DNA from: Marinobacterium lacunae
Lineage (GTDB): Bacteria > Pseudomonadota > Gammaproteobacteria > Pseudomonadales > Balneatricaceae
Direction: 5' to 3'
Length of the DNA stretch: 64,000 nt
NCBI RefSeq assembly: GCF_000705555.1
Contig: NZ_JMQN01000063.1
Location: 1 to 64,000, forward strand
Shown here piece after piece: positions 33,541 through 43,710 of the stretch. The position numbers and the translations under genes are program-made. Numbering within the stretch: position 1 is the stretch's first letter; the number at the start of each line of letters is the position of its first letter. Under the pieces are notes generated by a model, which saw only the letters and a list, made by a program, of their open reading frames with translations, ran no database searches and was not told the origin of the DNA.

Positions 33541-34995
33541 ATGAGTATGGATTGGAAGAGATACGAGCCTCAGGAATTTTTTGATGAACTGGTCACCGCC
33601 AACGGCAATCCACGCGCCCCCGCACGGCGGTTGATCTCATACCTGGGTTCCCTGAGCGATGAAGAGATCGAAACCCGCCGCCAGATGGCAGAAGCGACTA
33701 TCCAAGAGATGGGCATCAGTTTCACGGTGTACACGGAAGAGGGCAACATAGACCGAGCCTGGCCTTTCGACATTGTCCCCCGCACCATTTCTGCCCGCCA
33801 GTGGTCCACAACCGCAGCCGGATTAAAACAGCGTCTCAAAGCGCTCAACATGTTTATCGATGATCTCTATCACGATCAGAATGTGATAAAGGACGGCATC
33901 ATCCCCGAACACATCATCACCGAGTCGAAAAACTTCCGCCCCGAGTGCGTCGGCATCTCTCCTCCTTACGGTGCATGGGCACACATATGCGGCACCGATT
34001 TGGTGCGCGCCGAGGATGGCGAGTTCTATGTCCTTGAAGATAACCTGCGCGTGCCCTCAGGCGTGTCCTATATGCTGGAAAACCGCGGCATCACAAAACG
34101 CGTGTTGCCGGAGCTGTTTGAGAACGATCGCATTCTGCCGGTGGACGACTACTGCTCAAACCTGTTCGACACACTGGTGTCACTCTCACCCCGTAAGATC
34201 AAAAAACCGGTCGTCGTTGTCCTGACCCCCGGCATTTTCAACTCTGCCTATTTCGAGCATGCCTTTCTGGCGCAGCAGATGGGGGTCGAGCTGGTCGAGG
34301 GTTCGGATCTGGTGGTATCGGACGATGACTGTGTGTTCATGCGCACCATCTCCGGCCTTGAGCGTGTCGATGTGATCTACCGCCGTATCGATGACCTGTT
34401 CCTGGATCCGGAAGTATTCCGCAAGGATTCGGTACTGGGCGTGCCCGGGCTGATGCGTGCCTGGCAGAACGGCAATGTCGCCCTGGCCAATGCCCCGGGT
34501 GCAGGCGTAGCCGATGACAAGGTCGTATACGCCTACGTGCCGGAGATTATTCGCTATTACCTCAACGAGGAACCGATCATCAAGAACGTGGAAACCTTCC
34601 TCTGCGAGGATCCCGAGCAACGCGCCTATGTACTGGCCAATCTGGACAAGCTGGTGGTGAAACCGGCCAACGAGTCCGGGGGTTACGGCATGCTGGTTGG
34701 CCCGCACTCGACCAAGAAGGATCAGGCTACCTTTGCAAAACTGATCAAGGAGAACCCTCGCAACTACATCGCCCAACCCACACTCAAGTTGTCCACAGCC
34801 CCGACCATTGTGGAGAAAGGCGCGCTGGAACCTCGCCATCTGGATCTGCGCCCATTCATTCTGCAGGGCAAGGATATGTACGTCACCACAGGCGGACTGA
34901 CGCGAGTGGCCATGCGCAAAGGCTCACTGGTAGTCAACTCGTCGCAGGGCGGCGGTAGTAAAGACACCTGGATTGTCGAGACTGGGGAGGCCTGA
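33541..34995 (+). CDS. Circularly permuted ATP-grasp protein (DUF404/DUF407 type)
   Basis: A 484-residue protein of the circularly permuted ATP-grasp type 2 family (COG2308). Hallmarks include AHICGTDLVRAEDGEFYVLEDNLRVPSGVSYMLENR in outline (substrate and Mg region), VFMRTISGLERVDVIYRRIDD, and LDKLVVKPANESGGYGMLVGP, which provides the nucleotide Lys and glycine loop. Comparative genomics predicts peptide-bond or amide formation for this class. The N-terminus is uncertain: ATGs at 33526, 33529, 33541 and 33547 are open, and none has a strong ribosome site. First gene of the cluster; alpha-E gene follows 2 bp later. Confidence 0.88.
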   Translation: MSMDWKRYEPQEFFDELVTANGNPRAPARRLISYLGSLSDEEIETRRQMAEATIQEMGISFTVYTEEGNIDRAWPFDIVPRTISARQWSTTAAGLKQRLKALNMFIDDLYHDQNVIKDGIIPEHIITESKNFRPECVGISPPYGAWAHICGTDLVRAEDGEFYVLEDNLRVPSGVSYMLENRGITKRVLPELFENDRILPVDDYCSNLFDTLVSLSPRKIKKPVVVVLTPGIFNSAYFEHAFLAQQMGVELVEGSDLVVSDDDCVFMRTISGLERVDVIYRRIDDLFLDPEVFRKDSVLGVPGLMRAWQNGNVALANAPGAGVADDKVVYAYVPEIIRYYLNEEPIIKNVETFLCEDPEQRAYVLANLDKLVVKPANESGGYGMLVGPHSTKKDQATFAKLIKENPRNYIAQPTLKLSTAPTIVEKGALEPRHLDLRPFILQGKDMYVTTGGLTRVAMRKGSLVVNSSQGGGSKDTWIVETGEA

Positions 34996-34997
34996 TC

Positions 34998-35927
34998 ATG
35001 TTATCTACAGTTGCCGAGCGCCTCTACTGGATGGCGCGCTACCTTGAACGTGTTGAAAATACCGCCCGACTGGTGAGCGTCTACGACAAGTTGTTGTTTG
35101 ACGTGCCCAACGAGATCACCATCGGCTGGTACAACCTTGTCATTCTGAACAGCGCTACCGACCTGTTCGAAGACCGTTACAAAAATCAGGATGAGCGAAA
35201 CGTCGTAAAATTTCTGCTCGCCGACGATACCAACCCCAGCTCCATGCTCTCGGCCATCAAGATGGTGCGCGAGAATATCCGTACGTCACGCGACGTGGTG
35301 CCGGCAGAAACCTGGGAGCAGATCAACGAGCTCTACCTGTTCGCGCGCGACAATATCCAGCAGGGTATCAATCGCAGCCGTCGCCATGAGTTCCTCTCCG
35401 ATATCATCAAGAGCTGCCAAACGCTGTCTGGGCTTCTCTACGGCACCATGAGCCACGACGCCGGCTGGCAGTTCATGAAGATGGGACGCGATCTCGAACG
35501 TGCGGACATGACCACCCGTCTGCTCGATGCCGGGGCCTTCGCGCTGATCGAGGTAAACGGTGACGCCAACGTCAACCTAAGGCAGATCGTCTGGGGTAAC
35601 GTACTGCGCTCTGCCAGCGCCTACATGAGCTACCGCCGAACCGTAAAGGCGGCCGTATCGGGGCCGGAAGTCGCGAACTTCATGCTCACCGACCCTCACT
35701 TCCCACGTGCTGTGTACTTCTGCCTGCTTCAGATCGATGTTGCGGCGGGCAAGCTACCGAAAAGCGAAAACGTGCGCAAAGTATTGAAAGAGATCGATAC
35801 CGGCGTCTTCCAGATCGAGGACGATCGGGATCTTGGGCAGGATTTCCGAGATTTCCTGAACGATCTGCAGGTGCAGCTCGGAAAGCTGCATGATTCGATT
35901 TACCAGACCTGGTTTCCCGTACCCTGA
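34998..35927 (+). CDS. Alpha-E domain protein (DUF403)
   Basis: A 309-residue mostly helical protein of the alpha-E family (COG2307). It opens with the family signature STVAERLYWMARYLERVENTAR and carries SHDAGWQFMKMGRDLERADMTTRLLDAG in outline. The Glu-rich helices give the family its name. Function is unknown; it nearly always accompanies permuted ATP-grasp proteins and may support the ligase. GGAGG sits in the end of the ATP-grasp gene, indicating coupled translation. Confidence 0.92.
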   Translation: MLSTVAERLYWMARYLERVENTARLVSVYDKLLFDVPNEITIGWYNLVILNSATDLFEDRYKNQDERNVVKFLLADDTNPSSMLSAIKMVRENIRTSRDVVPAETWEQINELYLFARDNIQQGINRSRRHEFLSDIIKSCQTLSGLLYGTMSHDAGWQFMKMGRDLERADMTTRLLDAGAFALIEVNGDANVNLRQIVWGNVLRSASAYMSYRRTVKAAVSGPEVANFMLTDPHFPRAVYFCLLQIDVAAGKLPKSENVRKVLKEIDTGVFQIEDDRDLGQDFRDFLNDLQVQLGKLHDSIYQTWFPVP

Positions 35928-35939
35928 AGGACTTGAGCC

Positions 35940-38900
35940 GTGACTATCCGCATAGCGATTCGCCACTCGACCGAATATAAGTTCGATCGTGCGGTTTCAC
36001 TTTCTCCGCATGTGCTGCGGCTGCGCCCTGCTGCGCACTCGCGTACCCATATTCACAGCTATAGCCTGAAGATCGAACCCGAAGAGCATTTCATCAACTG
36101 GCAGCAGGACCCCTTCGGCAACTACCAGGCGCGCCTGGTTTTCCCCGAGAAAACCCGCACGTTCAAGTTCGAGGTCGAAGTGATCGCCGATATGACGGTG
36201 ATCAACCCCTTCGACTTTTTCCTTGAAGACTACGCCGAGCACTTCCCATTCACCTATGACGATGCGCTTAAAAAGGAGCTTCAGCCCTACCTTGAGGTAG
36301 CCGAGGATGGCGAGAAGCTAAACGCCTGGGTCGACAGCGTACCGCGCGATAAAACCCGCATCATCGACTTTCTGGTCGACATCAACCAGCGGCTTGAGAA
36401 AGAGATCGAATACGGCATCCGCCTTGAGCCCGGTGTACAGACCTGCGAAGAGACGCTGACGTTGGCGAAAGGCTCATGTCGCGACAGCGGATGGCTTCTG
36501 GTACAGATTCTGCGCAAGCTCGGGCTCGCTGCACGCTTCGTATCCGGTTATCTGGTTCAGCTCAAGCAGGATCAGGAAGCACTCGACGGTCCCTCCGGCG
36601 CGGCCGAAGATTTCACCGATCTGCACGCCTGGTGTGAGGTGTATATTCCAGGGGCCGGCTGGGTCGGACTCGATCCAACCTCGGGCCTGTTCGCCGGCGA
36701 AGGCCATATACCACTGGCCTGTACCCCGTCACCGGCATCGGCAGCGCCGATTACCGGCTACACCGACAAGTGCGAGGTGGAGTTCGTGTACGCCAACGAG
36801 GTGTTCCGAATCCACGAAGACCCGCGTGTCACCAAACCCTACACCGAGGAGCAGTGGGCCTGCATCGATGCGCTGGGCAAGGCGATCGATCAGGAGTTGA
36901 CCGACGGTGACGTCCGGCTGACCATGGGCGGCGAACCCACCTTTGTATCCATCGACGACATGGACTCCGCCCAGTGGAACATCGAAGCACTGGGGGATGA
37001 TAAGCTCAAACTGGCCAAGGACCTGCTGTTGCGTCTGCGCCAGCGCTTCGCTCCCAAAGGCCTGCTGCACTATGGCCAGGGTAAATGGTATCCCGGCGAA
37101 GAGGTCCCGCGGTGGGCACTCGGTTGCTACTGGCGTACCGACGGCGAGCCGATATGGCACGACCCAAAACTTCTGGCGCGGGTCGATAAGGATTACGGCC
37201 ACGGTCTGGCTGAAGCCCAGTGGTTCATGAAAACCCTGTGTCAGCGACTTGAGATCAGCGACAGGTACCTCATCGACGCCTTCGAGGATACGCTCTATTA
37301 CATGTGGCAGGAGCAACAACTGCCAGTCAACGTTGACCCAAAACAATTCGATGTAAAGGACGACCTGGAGCGCAAGCGTCTGGCAAAGCTGCTCGACCGG
37401 GGTCTGGATACACCGACAGGTTATGTGCTGCCGCTAGGCTGGGATTACGGTAAACAGGGCTGGCGTTCGACTCCCTGGGAGCTGCGCCGCGATCAACTCA
37501 CGCTGATACCCGGCGACTCCCCTCTTGGATTCCGTTTGCCGTTGAACACCCTGCCTTGGGTTGCACGTGCCAAAAGGGATATCGAGCCGGAAGCGGACCC
37601 ATTTGCCGAGAAGCCCCCCTTACCCGGGTACGCCCCCTTCTCCGACATGGTCCCGCCAACCGATCGGCCCAGCAGTGCCGATCTTCGCCAGATGATGGAT
37701 GAAGCGGCCGATGCCGAAATACAGGAAGGCGAGCAGCGCTGGACAGAGGTCGTAAAAACCGCACTGTGCGTCGAGCCGCGCAACGGTCGACTCTACCTGT
37801 TCCTGCCGCCGCTTAACTATCTTGAACACTATGTTCACCTGATCAATGCGATCGAGCATACAGCGGCTGAACTCGGCATTCCGGTCGTGATCGAGGGTTA
37901 CGAGCCACCGAAAGATCCACGATTGCAAAAGCTGTTGGTCACACCCGACCCCGGTGTGATCGAGGTCAATATCCATCCGGCAGGTAGCTGGAAGGAGCTC
38001 GTCGACAACACCACCGCCCTGTACGAGGAAGCACGCCTGTCACGCCTTGGCACCGAGAAGTTCATGATCGACGGTCGCCACGGCGGCACCGGAGGTGGCA
38101 ACCATGTCACTCTCGGTGGCGTGACACCTGCAGACAGCCCCCTGTTGCGCCGTCCGGACCTGTTGCGCTCTCTGGTGACCTACTGGCAGCACCACCCGGG
38201 ACTTTCCTACCTGTTCTCGGGAATGTTCATCGGCCCGACCAGCCAGGCACCGCGTGTGGACGAAGGGCGTCATGAAGCGTTGTACGAACTGGAGATCGCG
38301 TTTCAGCAGATGCCCGAAGGGCTGGTCGACAAGCCCTGGCTGGTCGATCGCCTGATGCGCAACCTGCTGGTGGATATCACCGGGAATACGCACCGCTCGG
38401 AGTTCTGCATCGACAAACTCTATGCGCCGGGCACCGCCTCTGGCCGTCAGGGTATTCTTGAGTTCCGTGGTTTCGAGATGCCGCCGCACGCCCAGATGTC
38501 GCTGGTTCAGGTTCTGCTGTTGCGTGCACTCGTCGCACGCTTCTGGAAAGAACCCTACAAGAAACCGCTGGTGCGCTGGGGTACGGAGCTGCACGACCGC
38601 TTCATGCTGCCCCACTATGTCTGGTCCGATCTCAACGACGTGGTCAAGGATCTTCAGGCCCACGGGCTGCCGTTCCAGCTGGAATGGCTGGCACCGTTCG
38701 AGGAGTTCCGCTTCCCGCACTACGGACGCGTGCAGATCGACGATGTGCGTATCGAGCTGCGCTGGGCCGTCGAGCCCTGGCACGTGCTGGGCGAAGAGAT
38801 TTCCAGCTTTGGTACCGCCCGCTATGTGGACTCATCGGTGGAGCGTCTGCAGGTCAAGATCAACGGTCTGACCGATAGCCGCTATGTATTGGCCTGCAAC

Positions 38901-39323
38901 GGTCGCCGCGTGCCGCTGAACAATACCGGTCGGCACGGTGAATATGTCGGCGGTGTACGCTACCGCGCATGGAATCCGCCCTCTGCCCTGCACCCGACCA
39001 TCGGCATCCACGCACCGCTGGTGTTCGACCTCATCGACACCTGGAACGGACACTCCATCGGCGGCTGTACCTACCATGTCAGCCACCCCGGCGGTCGTAG
39101 TTACGATACCCAGCCGATCAATGCGTTCGAGGCGGAATCACGCCGCGTGAACCGATTCTGGGATTACGGCCATACACCGGGCGCTGTCACACCTCCTCCG
39201 TTCCATGAAGCGCTGCGCGAGTTTTTCCCGCATGAGGGAGGACCAAGACCGATGGCACCACCGCCAGAAGAGCCGACCGGTGAGTATCCATATACACTGG
39301 ACCTGCGCCGGGGATTAGCTTGA
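35940..39323 (+). CDS. Transglutaminase-like protein with DUF2126 domain
   Basis: A 1127-residue protein. The N-terminal part (about 1-290) is a bacterial transglutaminase-like domain: TIRIAIRHSTEYKFDRAVS start, catalytic Cys in TLAKGSCRDSGWLLVQILR, His in DLHAWCEVYIPGAGWVGLDP and Asp in the last segment. The remaining 800 or so residues are DUF2126, with MGGEPTFVSIDDMDS at its start and DGRHGGTGGGNHVTLGGVTPADSPLLRRPDLL in outline. The DUF2126 part resembles glutamine-synthetase-like ligases in fold predictions. The start is GTG at 35940 with GAAGGAC upstream. A predicted partner for making or cleaving an unknown peptide modification. Confidence 0.92.
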   Translation: MTIRIAIRHSTEYKFDRAVSLSPHVLRLRPAAHSRTHIHSYSLKIEPEEHFINWQQDPFGNYQARLVFPEKTRTFKFEVEVIADMTVINPFDFFLEDYAEHFPFTYDDALKKELQPYLEVAEDGEKLNAWVDSVPRDKTRIIDFLVDINQRLEKEIEYGIRLEPGVQTCEETLTLAKGSCRDSGWLLVQILRKLGLAARFVSGYLVQLKQDQEALDGPSGAAEDFTDLHAWCEVYIPGAGWVGLDPTSGLFAGEGHIPLACTPSPASAAPITGYTDKCEVEFVYANEVFRIHEDPRVTKPYTEEQWACIDALGKAIDQELTDGDVRLTMGGEPTFVSIDDMDSAQWNIEALGDDKLKLAKDLLLRLRQRFAPKGLLHYGQGKWYPGEEVPRWALGCYWRTDGEPIWHDPKLLARVDKDYGHGLAEAQWFMKTLCQRLEISDRYLIDAFEDTLYYMWQEQQLPVNVDPKQFDVKDDLERKRLAKLLDRGLDTPTGYVLPLGWDYGKQGWRSTPWELRRDQLTLIPGDSPLGFRLPLNTLPWVARAKRDIEPEADPFAEKPPLPGYAPFSDMVPPTDRPSSADLRQMMDEAADAEIQEGEQRWTEVVKTALCVEPRNGRLYLFLPPLNYLEHYVHLINAIEHTAAELGIPVVIEGYEPPKDPRLQKLLVTPDPGVIEVNIHPAGSWKELVDNTTALYEEARLSRLGTEKFMIDGRHGGTGGGNHVTLGGVTPADSPLLRRPDLLRSLVTYWQHHPGLSYLFSGMFIGPTSQAPRVDEGRHEALYELEIAFQQMPEGLVDKPWLVDRLMRNLLVDITGNTHRSEFCIDKLYAPGTASGRQGILEFRGFEMPPHAQMSLVQVLLLRALVARFWKEPYKKPLVRWGTELHDRFMLPHYVWSDLNDVVKDLQAHGLPFQLEWLAPFEEFRFPHYGRVQIDDVRIELRWAVEPWHVLGEEISSFGTARYVDSSVERLQVKINGLTDSRYVLACNGRRVPLNNTGRHGEYVGGVRYRAWNPPSALHPTIGIHAPLVFDLIDTWNGHSIGGCTYHVSHPGGRSYDTQPINAFEAESRRVNRFWDYGHTPGAVTPPPFHEALREFFPHEGGPRPMAPPPEEPTGEYPYTLDLRRGLA

Positions 39324-39349
39324 GTTGTGCAAATCCCCTATGATTGTGG

Positions 39350-39363
39350 CCCGCGAAAGCGGG
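39350..39363 (+). terminator. GNRA-loop hairpin between DUF2126 and fused ATP-grasp genes
   Basis: CCCGC, loop GAAA, GCGGG, followed by TCCTTCATATTG. It is stable but lacks a T run. It lies in the only gap of size (74 bp) inside the cluster, so it may reduce read-through into the second half. Confidence 0.4.
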
Positions 39364-39397
39364 TCCTTCATATTGTCAGTAGAGCTGAGTAGATCAG

Positions 39398-41941
39398 GTG
39401 GCCACGCAACTGAAAGCCGACAACGCCGAACAAGCGCTGAACTATGCGCGTCCCGACACCTTCTTTGATGAAGTATTCGGGGCCGATGGCGACATGCGCC
39501 CATACTGGCGCTATCTGCTGGATGGGCTTGGAAGCCTGGGGCCAGATGGACTGCGCGAGCGACAACGCAAAGCCCAGCGCATACTGCGTGACGACGGCGC
39601 GACCTACAACATCGCCAGTGCAGGACTCGGCAGCCGGACCTGGGGCCTAGACCCGGTCCCCCTGCTGATTGACAGCGAAGAGTGGAGTCACATAGAAGCG
39701 GGCCTGATTGAACGCGCCGAACTGCTCGATCTGGTACTCAAGGATCTATACGGTCCGCGCGAGTTGATCCGCCACCGCGTACTTCCGCCCGAACTGATTT
39801 ACTCCAATCAGGGCTTCCTTCGCGCCTGCCAGGGGCTTGCAATACCGGGTGAAAAACAACTGGTGCTGCATGCCGTGGACATGGTTCGTGGTCATGACGG
39901 CAAGATGGTTGTCATCGGTGACCGTACTCAGGCGCCCAGCGGGGCCGGGTATGCGCTGGAAAACCGCAATGTGATGTCACGCGTGCTGCCCAGCCTGTTT
40001 CGCGACAGTCAGGTACACCGCCTCTCGCTGTTCTTCCAGGCGTTGCGGCGCAAGATGGCCTCGCTATCACCCAACGGCGACTCGCCACGCGTCGTGGTAA
40101 TGACACCCGGTGCCTATAGCGAAACCTATTTTGAACACACTTTTTTGGCCAACTATCTGGGCTACTCGCTAGTACAGGGCGGCGACCTGACCGTACGCAA
40201 CGGTTATGTCTGGATGAAATCGCTTGATGGCCTGCACCGTGTCGACGTCATCCTGCGCCGTGTCGACGACACCTGGTGTGACCCGGTAGAGCTACGCTCG
40301 GACTCCCATCTGGGTGTGCCCGGTTTGCTCGAAGTTGCCCGTGCCGGCAACGTGGTGATCGCAAACCCGCTTGGCTCTGGCGTGCTGGAAAATCCGGCGC
40401 TGCTCAAATACCTGCCCCAGATCGCCGAGTTCTTTTTAGGCCATGATCTGACATTGCCCTCGACACAGACCTGGTGGCTTGGGGACCCCGAGGATCGCGA
40501 CTACGTGTTGGCGAACCTACGGCAGCTGATCATCAAACCCACTGTCCGTCGCGGCGGCGAACACAGTGTTTACTGCGCCAACTTAAATGACGAGGCGCTT
40601 GACCAGCTCAAACGAAAGATCCACGAAGACCCGATCCACTATGTGGCTCAAGAGGCCAACCTGCCCGGTACATCTCCCTCCTGGCAACAACAGGAGCTGC
40701 TGCCTCGTGCCACTGTACTGCGCAGCTTTGCGGTCGCCGACCAAAGTGCCTACAGCATTATGCCGGGCGGTCTGACCCGCGTGGCCAGCGGCACCGATCA
40801 AGCCATGGTCAGCAACCAGTTGGGAGCAACCAGTAAAGATACCTGGGTGCTTGCATCCGAACCCCAGCGTAGGGTCAGCCCTCTCGAAGAGCGTCAGCCC
40901 ACTTACGATGAGCAGACCAGCGATTTGCCAAGCCGTGTGGTGGAGAACCTCTTCTGGCTTGGCCGCTACAGTGAACGTGCCGAAGCGGCCATGCGCCTGC
41001 TGCGTACGGTGTTTATCCAGCTCAATAGCACAGGTCCTCTGCCGGAGTCGGTACGCGATCTGCTTTTAAAGGCGGTCACTCAGGTCACAACAACCTATCC
41101 CGGCTTTACAGCCGACGATGCGCCGCTTAGTCACCCTGAAGAGGAGCTGCTCTCTGTCATCCTCGATCCCGGCAGGGCCGGCGGTATAACCGCCAACCTG
41201 CTGGCAATGCTTAACTGCAGCGAAGAAACCAAAGAGATGCTCTCGGCGGACACCCATCGCGTCATCAACGATCTGCGCGACGAGCTCGAGTCACTGCCGC
41301 AGTATCTTGGCAGCGGATTGGCAGCCGCACCGGAAGAGGCGCTAGACCCGCTGGTTACCTCACTGCTGGCCCTGTCCGGTTTGACGCAGGAGAGCATGAT
41401 TCGCAGCTTCGGCTGGCGCTTCCTTGAGATGGGCAGGCGTCTTGAACGCACGCTGCAAAGCACCGCACTGCTGCGCTCACTGCTCGTCCCCACGTTAGAC
41501 GACTCGGCTCAAGAACAGGTTGTCGAGACCGTTCTGCTGACAACTGAGGTGCTGATTACCTACCGGCGCCGCTATCGCACCCGTCCGATGCTAAAGCACG
41601 GACTCACACTGATCATGTTGGACAAAACCAATCCGCGGTCATTGCATTATCAGATCGACCTGCTGCGCCAGCATATCGAACAGTTGCAAAGCCGCGAGCG
41701 CTCACCGGTACTGTCCGAAGAGCACCGCTGCATACTGGAGGCGCTGACACTCGTCCAGCTCAGTCGCCCCGACGAATTGGAAAACAGCAACGACAAAGGT
41801 ATCCGGGAGGCACTGGATCAACGGCTGTCACGGATACAATCGCTTCTGTGCACCACCGCCATTGCCATTGCGGACCGTTATTTCGACCATCGCAGCGGCC
41901 CGCAGCAGTTGGTTCAGACCGGGTGGAGTGAAGAACCATGA
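39398..41941 (+). CDS. Fused permuted ATP-grasp and alpha-E protein
   Basis: An 847-residue protein. Residues 1 to about 480 are a second circularly permuted ATP-grasp domain (GDRTQAPSGAGYALENRNVMSRVLPSLF in outline, LRQLIIKPTVRRGGEHSVYC). Residues from about 515 are an alpha-E domain starting with LPSRVVENLFWLGRYSERAEAAMRLLRT in outline. The fusion combines in one chain what the first two genes encode separately. The ATP-binding loop here, KPTVRRGGEHSVY, departs from the KPANESGGYGM form of the first copy, so activity may differ. GTG start at 39398 with a poor ribosome site. The stop overlaps the next start (ATGA). Confidence 0.9.
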   Translation: MATQLKADNAEQALNYARPDTFFDEVFGADGDMRPYWRYLLDGLGSLGPDGLRERQRKAQRILRDDGATYNIASAGLGSRTWGLDPVPLLIDSEEWSHIEAGLIERAELLDLVLKDLYGPRELIRHRVLPPELIYSNQGFLRACQGLAIPGEKQLVLHAVDMVRGHDGKMVVIGDRTQAPSGAGYALENRNVMSRVLPSLFRDSQVHRLSLFFQALRRKMASLSPNGDSPRVVVMTPGAYSETYFEHTFLANYLGYSLVQGGDLTVRNGYVWMKSLDGLHRVDVILRRVDDTWCDPVELRSDSHLGVPGLLEVARAGNVVIANPLGSGVLENPALLKYLPQIAEFFLGHDLTLPSTQTWWLGDPEDRDYVLANLRQLIIKPTVRRGGEHSVYCANLNDEALDQLKRKIHEDPIHYVAQEANLPGTSPSWQQQELLPRATVLRSFAVADQSAYSIMPGGLTRVASGTDQAMVSNQLGATSKDTWVLASEPQRRVSPLEERQPTYDEQTSDLPSRVVENLFWLGRYSERAEAAMRLLRTVFIQLNSTGPLPESVRDLLLKAVTQVTTTYPGFTADDAPLSHPEEELLSVILDPGRAGGITANLLAMLNCSEETKEMLSADTHRVINDLRDELESLPQYLGSGLAAAPEEALDPLVTSLLALSGLTQESMIRSFGWRFLEMGRRLERTLQSTALLRSLLVPTLDDSAQEQVVETVLLTTEVLITYRRRYRTRPMLKHGLTLIMLDKTNPRSLHYQIDLLRQHIEQLQSRERSPVLSEEHRCILEALTLVQLSRPDELENSNDKGIREALDQRLSRIQSLLCTTAIAIADRYFDHRSGPQQLVQTGWSEEP

Positions 41942-42825
41942 TCTACCGCATTCGCCACGTCACCCGCTACGAATATAAGACCCCGGTCACGCTCTGCTAT
42001 AACCGCGCTCACCTGCTGCCGCGGGATACCGCTCGGCAACAGTGCCTGAGCACGCAGATCCGAATTACACCGACCCCGGTATACAGCGTGCGCCGCGAGG
42101 ATTTCTATTCGAACCTGTACTACTACTTCTCGATTCAGGAGCCGCATACATCGCTGGAGATCGACGTGTCCAGCCAGATCCGCATTCTGCAGCCCACCCT
42201 GAATTTCGACCTCGATATCGGCAACAGCTGTGCGCGAGCGCGTGAACTGATGCAGGCAGCGGTGGATGAAGAGACCCTGCTCGCCCGCGAATTCTGTCTG
42301 GATTCCCCGATGATTCGTCGCAACGACGCCGTGCGGGAGTATGCACTCCCCTCCTTTGACGAAGACCGGCCTCTACTCTCGGCGGTGCGTGAGCTGACCA
42401 GCCGCATCTATCAGGACTTCAAGTACGATCCGGGATTCAGCACCGTGGCAACCCCCTTGAACGAAGTGCTTGAGCACCGCCGCGGCGTCTGTCAGGATTT
42501 TGCTCATCTGGCCATCGCCTGCCTGCGTTCACTGGGCTTTGCCGCCCGCTATATCAGCGGTTATCTGGAAACCTTGCCCCCGCCGGGACAGACAAAGCTG
42601 GTCGGGTCGGATGCATCTCATGCATGGTTCGCCGTATATTCACCGGGCGAAGGCTGGTTCGAGTTCGACCCGACCAATGACAACATCCCTTCCGAGCAGC
42701 ACATCACCACAGCGCTCGGGCGTGACTATGGTGATGTCACGCCGCTCAGGGGTGTTATTTTCGATGGTGGCAGTGCACAAAAGCTTGAAGTTTCAGTGGA
42801 CGTAACAGCGATGCCGGAGCCCTGA
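41938..42825 (+). CDS. Transglutaminase-like cysteine peptidase family protein
   Basis: A 295-residue protein with an N-terminal beta-rich domain (IYRIRHVTRYEYKTPVTLCYNR) and the transglutaminase core: Cys in LEHRRGVCQDFAHLAIACLRSLG, His in GSDASHAWFAVYSPGEGW and Asp in FEFDPTND. The triad is complete. Members of this COG1305 group next to alpha-E proteins are predicted amide hydrolases or transferases. It is the last gene of the cluster, with its start codon overlapping the stop of the fused ligase. Confidence 0.92.
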   Translation: MIYRIRHVTRYEYKTPVTLCYNRAHLLPRDTARQQCLSTQIRITPTPVYSVRREDFYSNLYYYFSIQEPHTSLEIDVSSQIRILQPTLNFDLDIGNSCARARELMQAAVDEETLLAREFCLDSPMIRRNDAVREYALPSFDEDRPLLSAVRELTSRIYQDFKYDPGFSTVATPLNEVLEHRRGVCQDFAHLAIACLRSLGFAARYISGYLETLPPPGQTKLVGSDASHAWFAVYSPGEGWFEFDPTNDNIPSEQHITTALGRDYGDVTPLRGVIFDGGSAQKLEVSVDVTAMPEP

Positions 42826-42861
42826 GGCCCCGGCAGCATTTCAAATACTGATCTCCCTGCC

Positions 42862-43710
42862 TTACTGGGCAGCTGCATCGGTCAGCAACAACACACCGGC
42901 GCCGGTATTCGAGATCGGTGCATGGTAATGCTTGTGCAGCACATCGACCTTATCGGCCAGCGCTCCGCGCATCACCATCCACATGATCACCTCGATACCC
43001 TCGGTACCGGCCTTTTCCATGATGTAGTCATTGGAAAGCCCCGTCATCCACTCAGGCTCGTTGATGATCTTGTCGATACACTTGAGATCGAAATCGACAT
43101 CGATGATGCCGGCACGCTCGCCCTGCAGCTGATGTGACAGGCCACCGGTGCCGATCACCACCACTTTCATATCCTCAGGGTAGGATTCCACGGCCTTACG
43201 CAGCGCTTTACCCAGTTTGTAGCAGCGCGCAGCACTGGTCAGCGGATGCTGCACCGTGTTCACAGCCAGAGGGATCGCTTTGACCGGCCACTGTTCATAC
43301 TGCCGCCAGAACAGGTTCATCGGCACCATGAAACCATGATCCACCAGCATCTCCTGACAGGTGGTCATATCGAACTCCTGGCGGATCAATGACTCGGCCA
43401 GATGCCAGGAGAACTGCGCGTCCCCAGGAACATCGGCACTGGCCGGAATACCCCAGCCTTCATCGGCATTCTGATAACGGTCGGCGCAGCCCAGTGCGAA
43501 CGTCGGCACCTTATCAAGGAAGAAATTAAGGCCATGATCGTTATAGACGATGATCGCAAGATCCGGCTTGACCTCATCCAGCCACTGTTTAACCGGCTCG
43601 TAGCCATCGAAGAAACGCTTCCAGTACGGATCCTGCTCCAGCTTGCCCGCCATCGCGTTGCCGACAGCCGGGATATGAGACGTGGTCAGCCCACCGATAA
43701 TCTTAGCCAT
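42862..43710 (-). CDS. ligB: Protocatechuate 4,5-dioxygenase beta subunit (LigB type)
   Basis: A 282-residue class III extradiol dioxygenase. The iron ligands expected for LigB are in view: His near residue 12 (GGLTTSHIPAVGNAM), His in VYNDHGLNFF (about 59) and a Glu later in the chain; GTGGLSHQLQGERAG carries the catalytic His. It cleaves the ring of protocatechuate or a relative (gallate is possible) between carbons 4 and 5. The start overlaps the ligA stop by 8 bp. No other genes of the 4,5-cleavage pathway are adjacent. Confidence 0.9.
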   Translation of the reverse strand: MAKIIGGLTTSHIPAVGNAMAGKLEQDPYWKRFFDGYEPVKQWLDEVKPDLAIIVYNDHGLNFFLDKVPTFALGCADRYQNADEGWGIPASADVPGDAQFSWHLAESLIRQEFDMTTCQEMLVDHGFMVPMNLFWRQYEQWPVKAIPLAVNTVQHPLTSAARCYKLGKALRKAVESYPEDMKVVVIGTGGLSHQLQGERAGIIDVDFDLKCIDKIINEPEWMTGLSNDYIMEKAGTEGIEVIMWMVMRGALADKVDVLHKHYHAPISNTGAGVLLLTDAAAQ

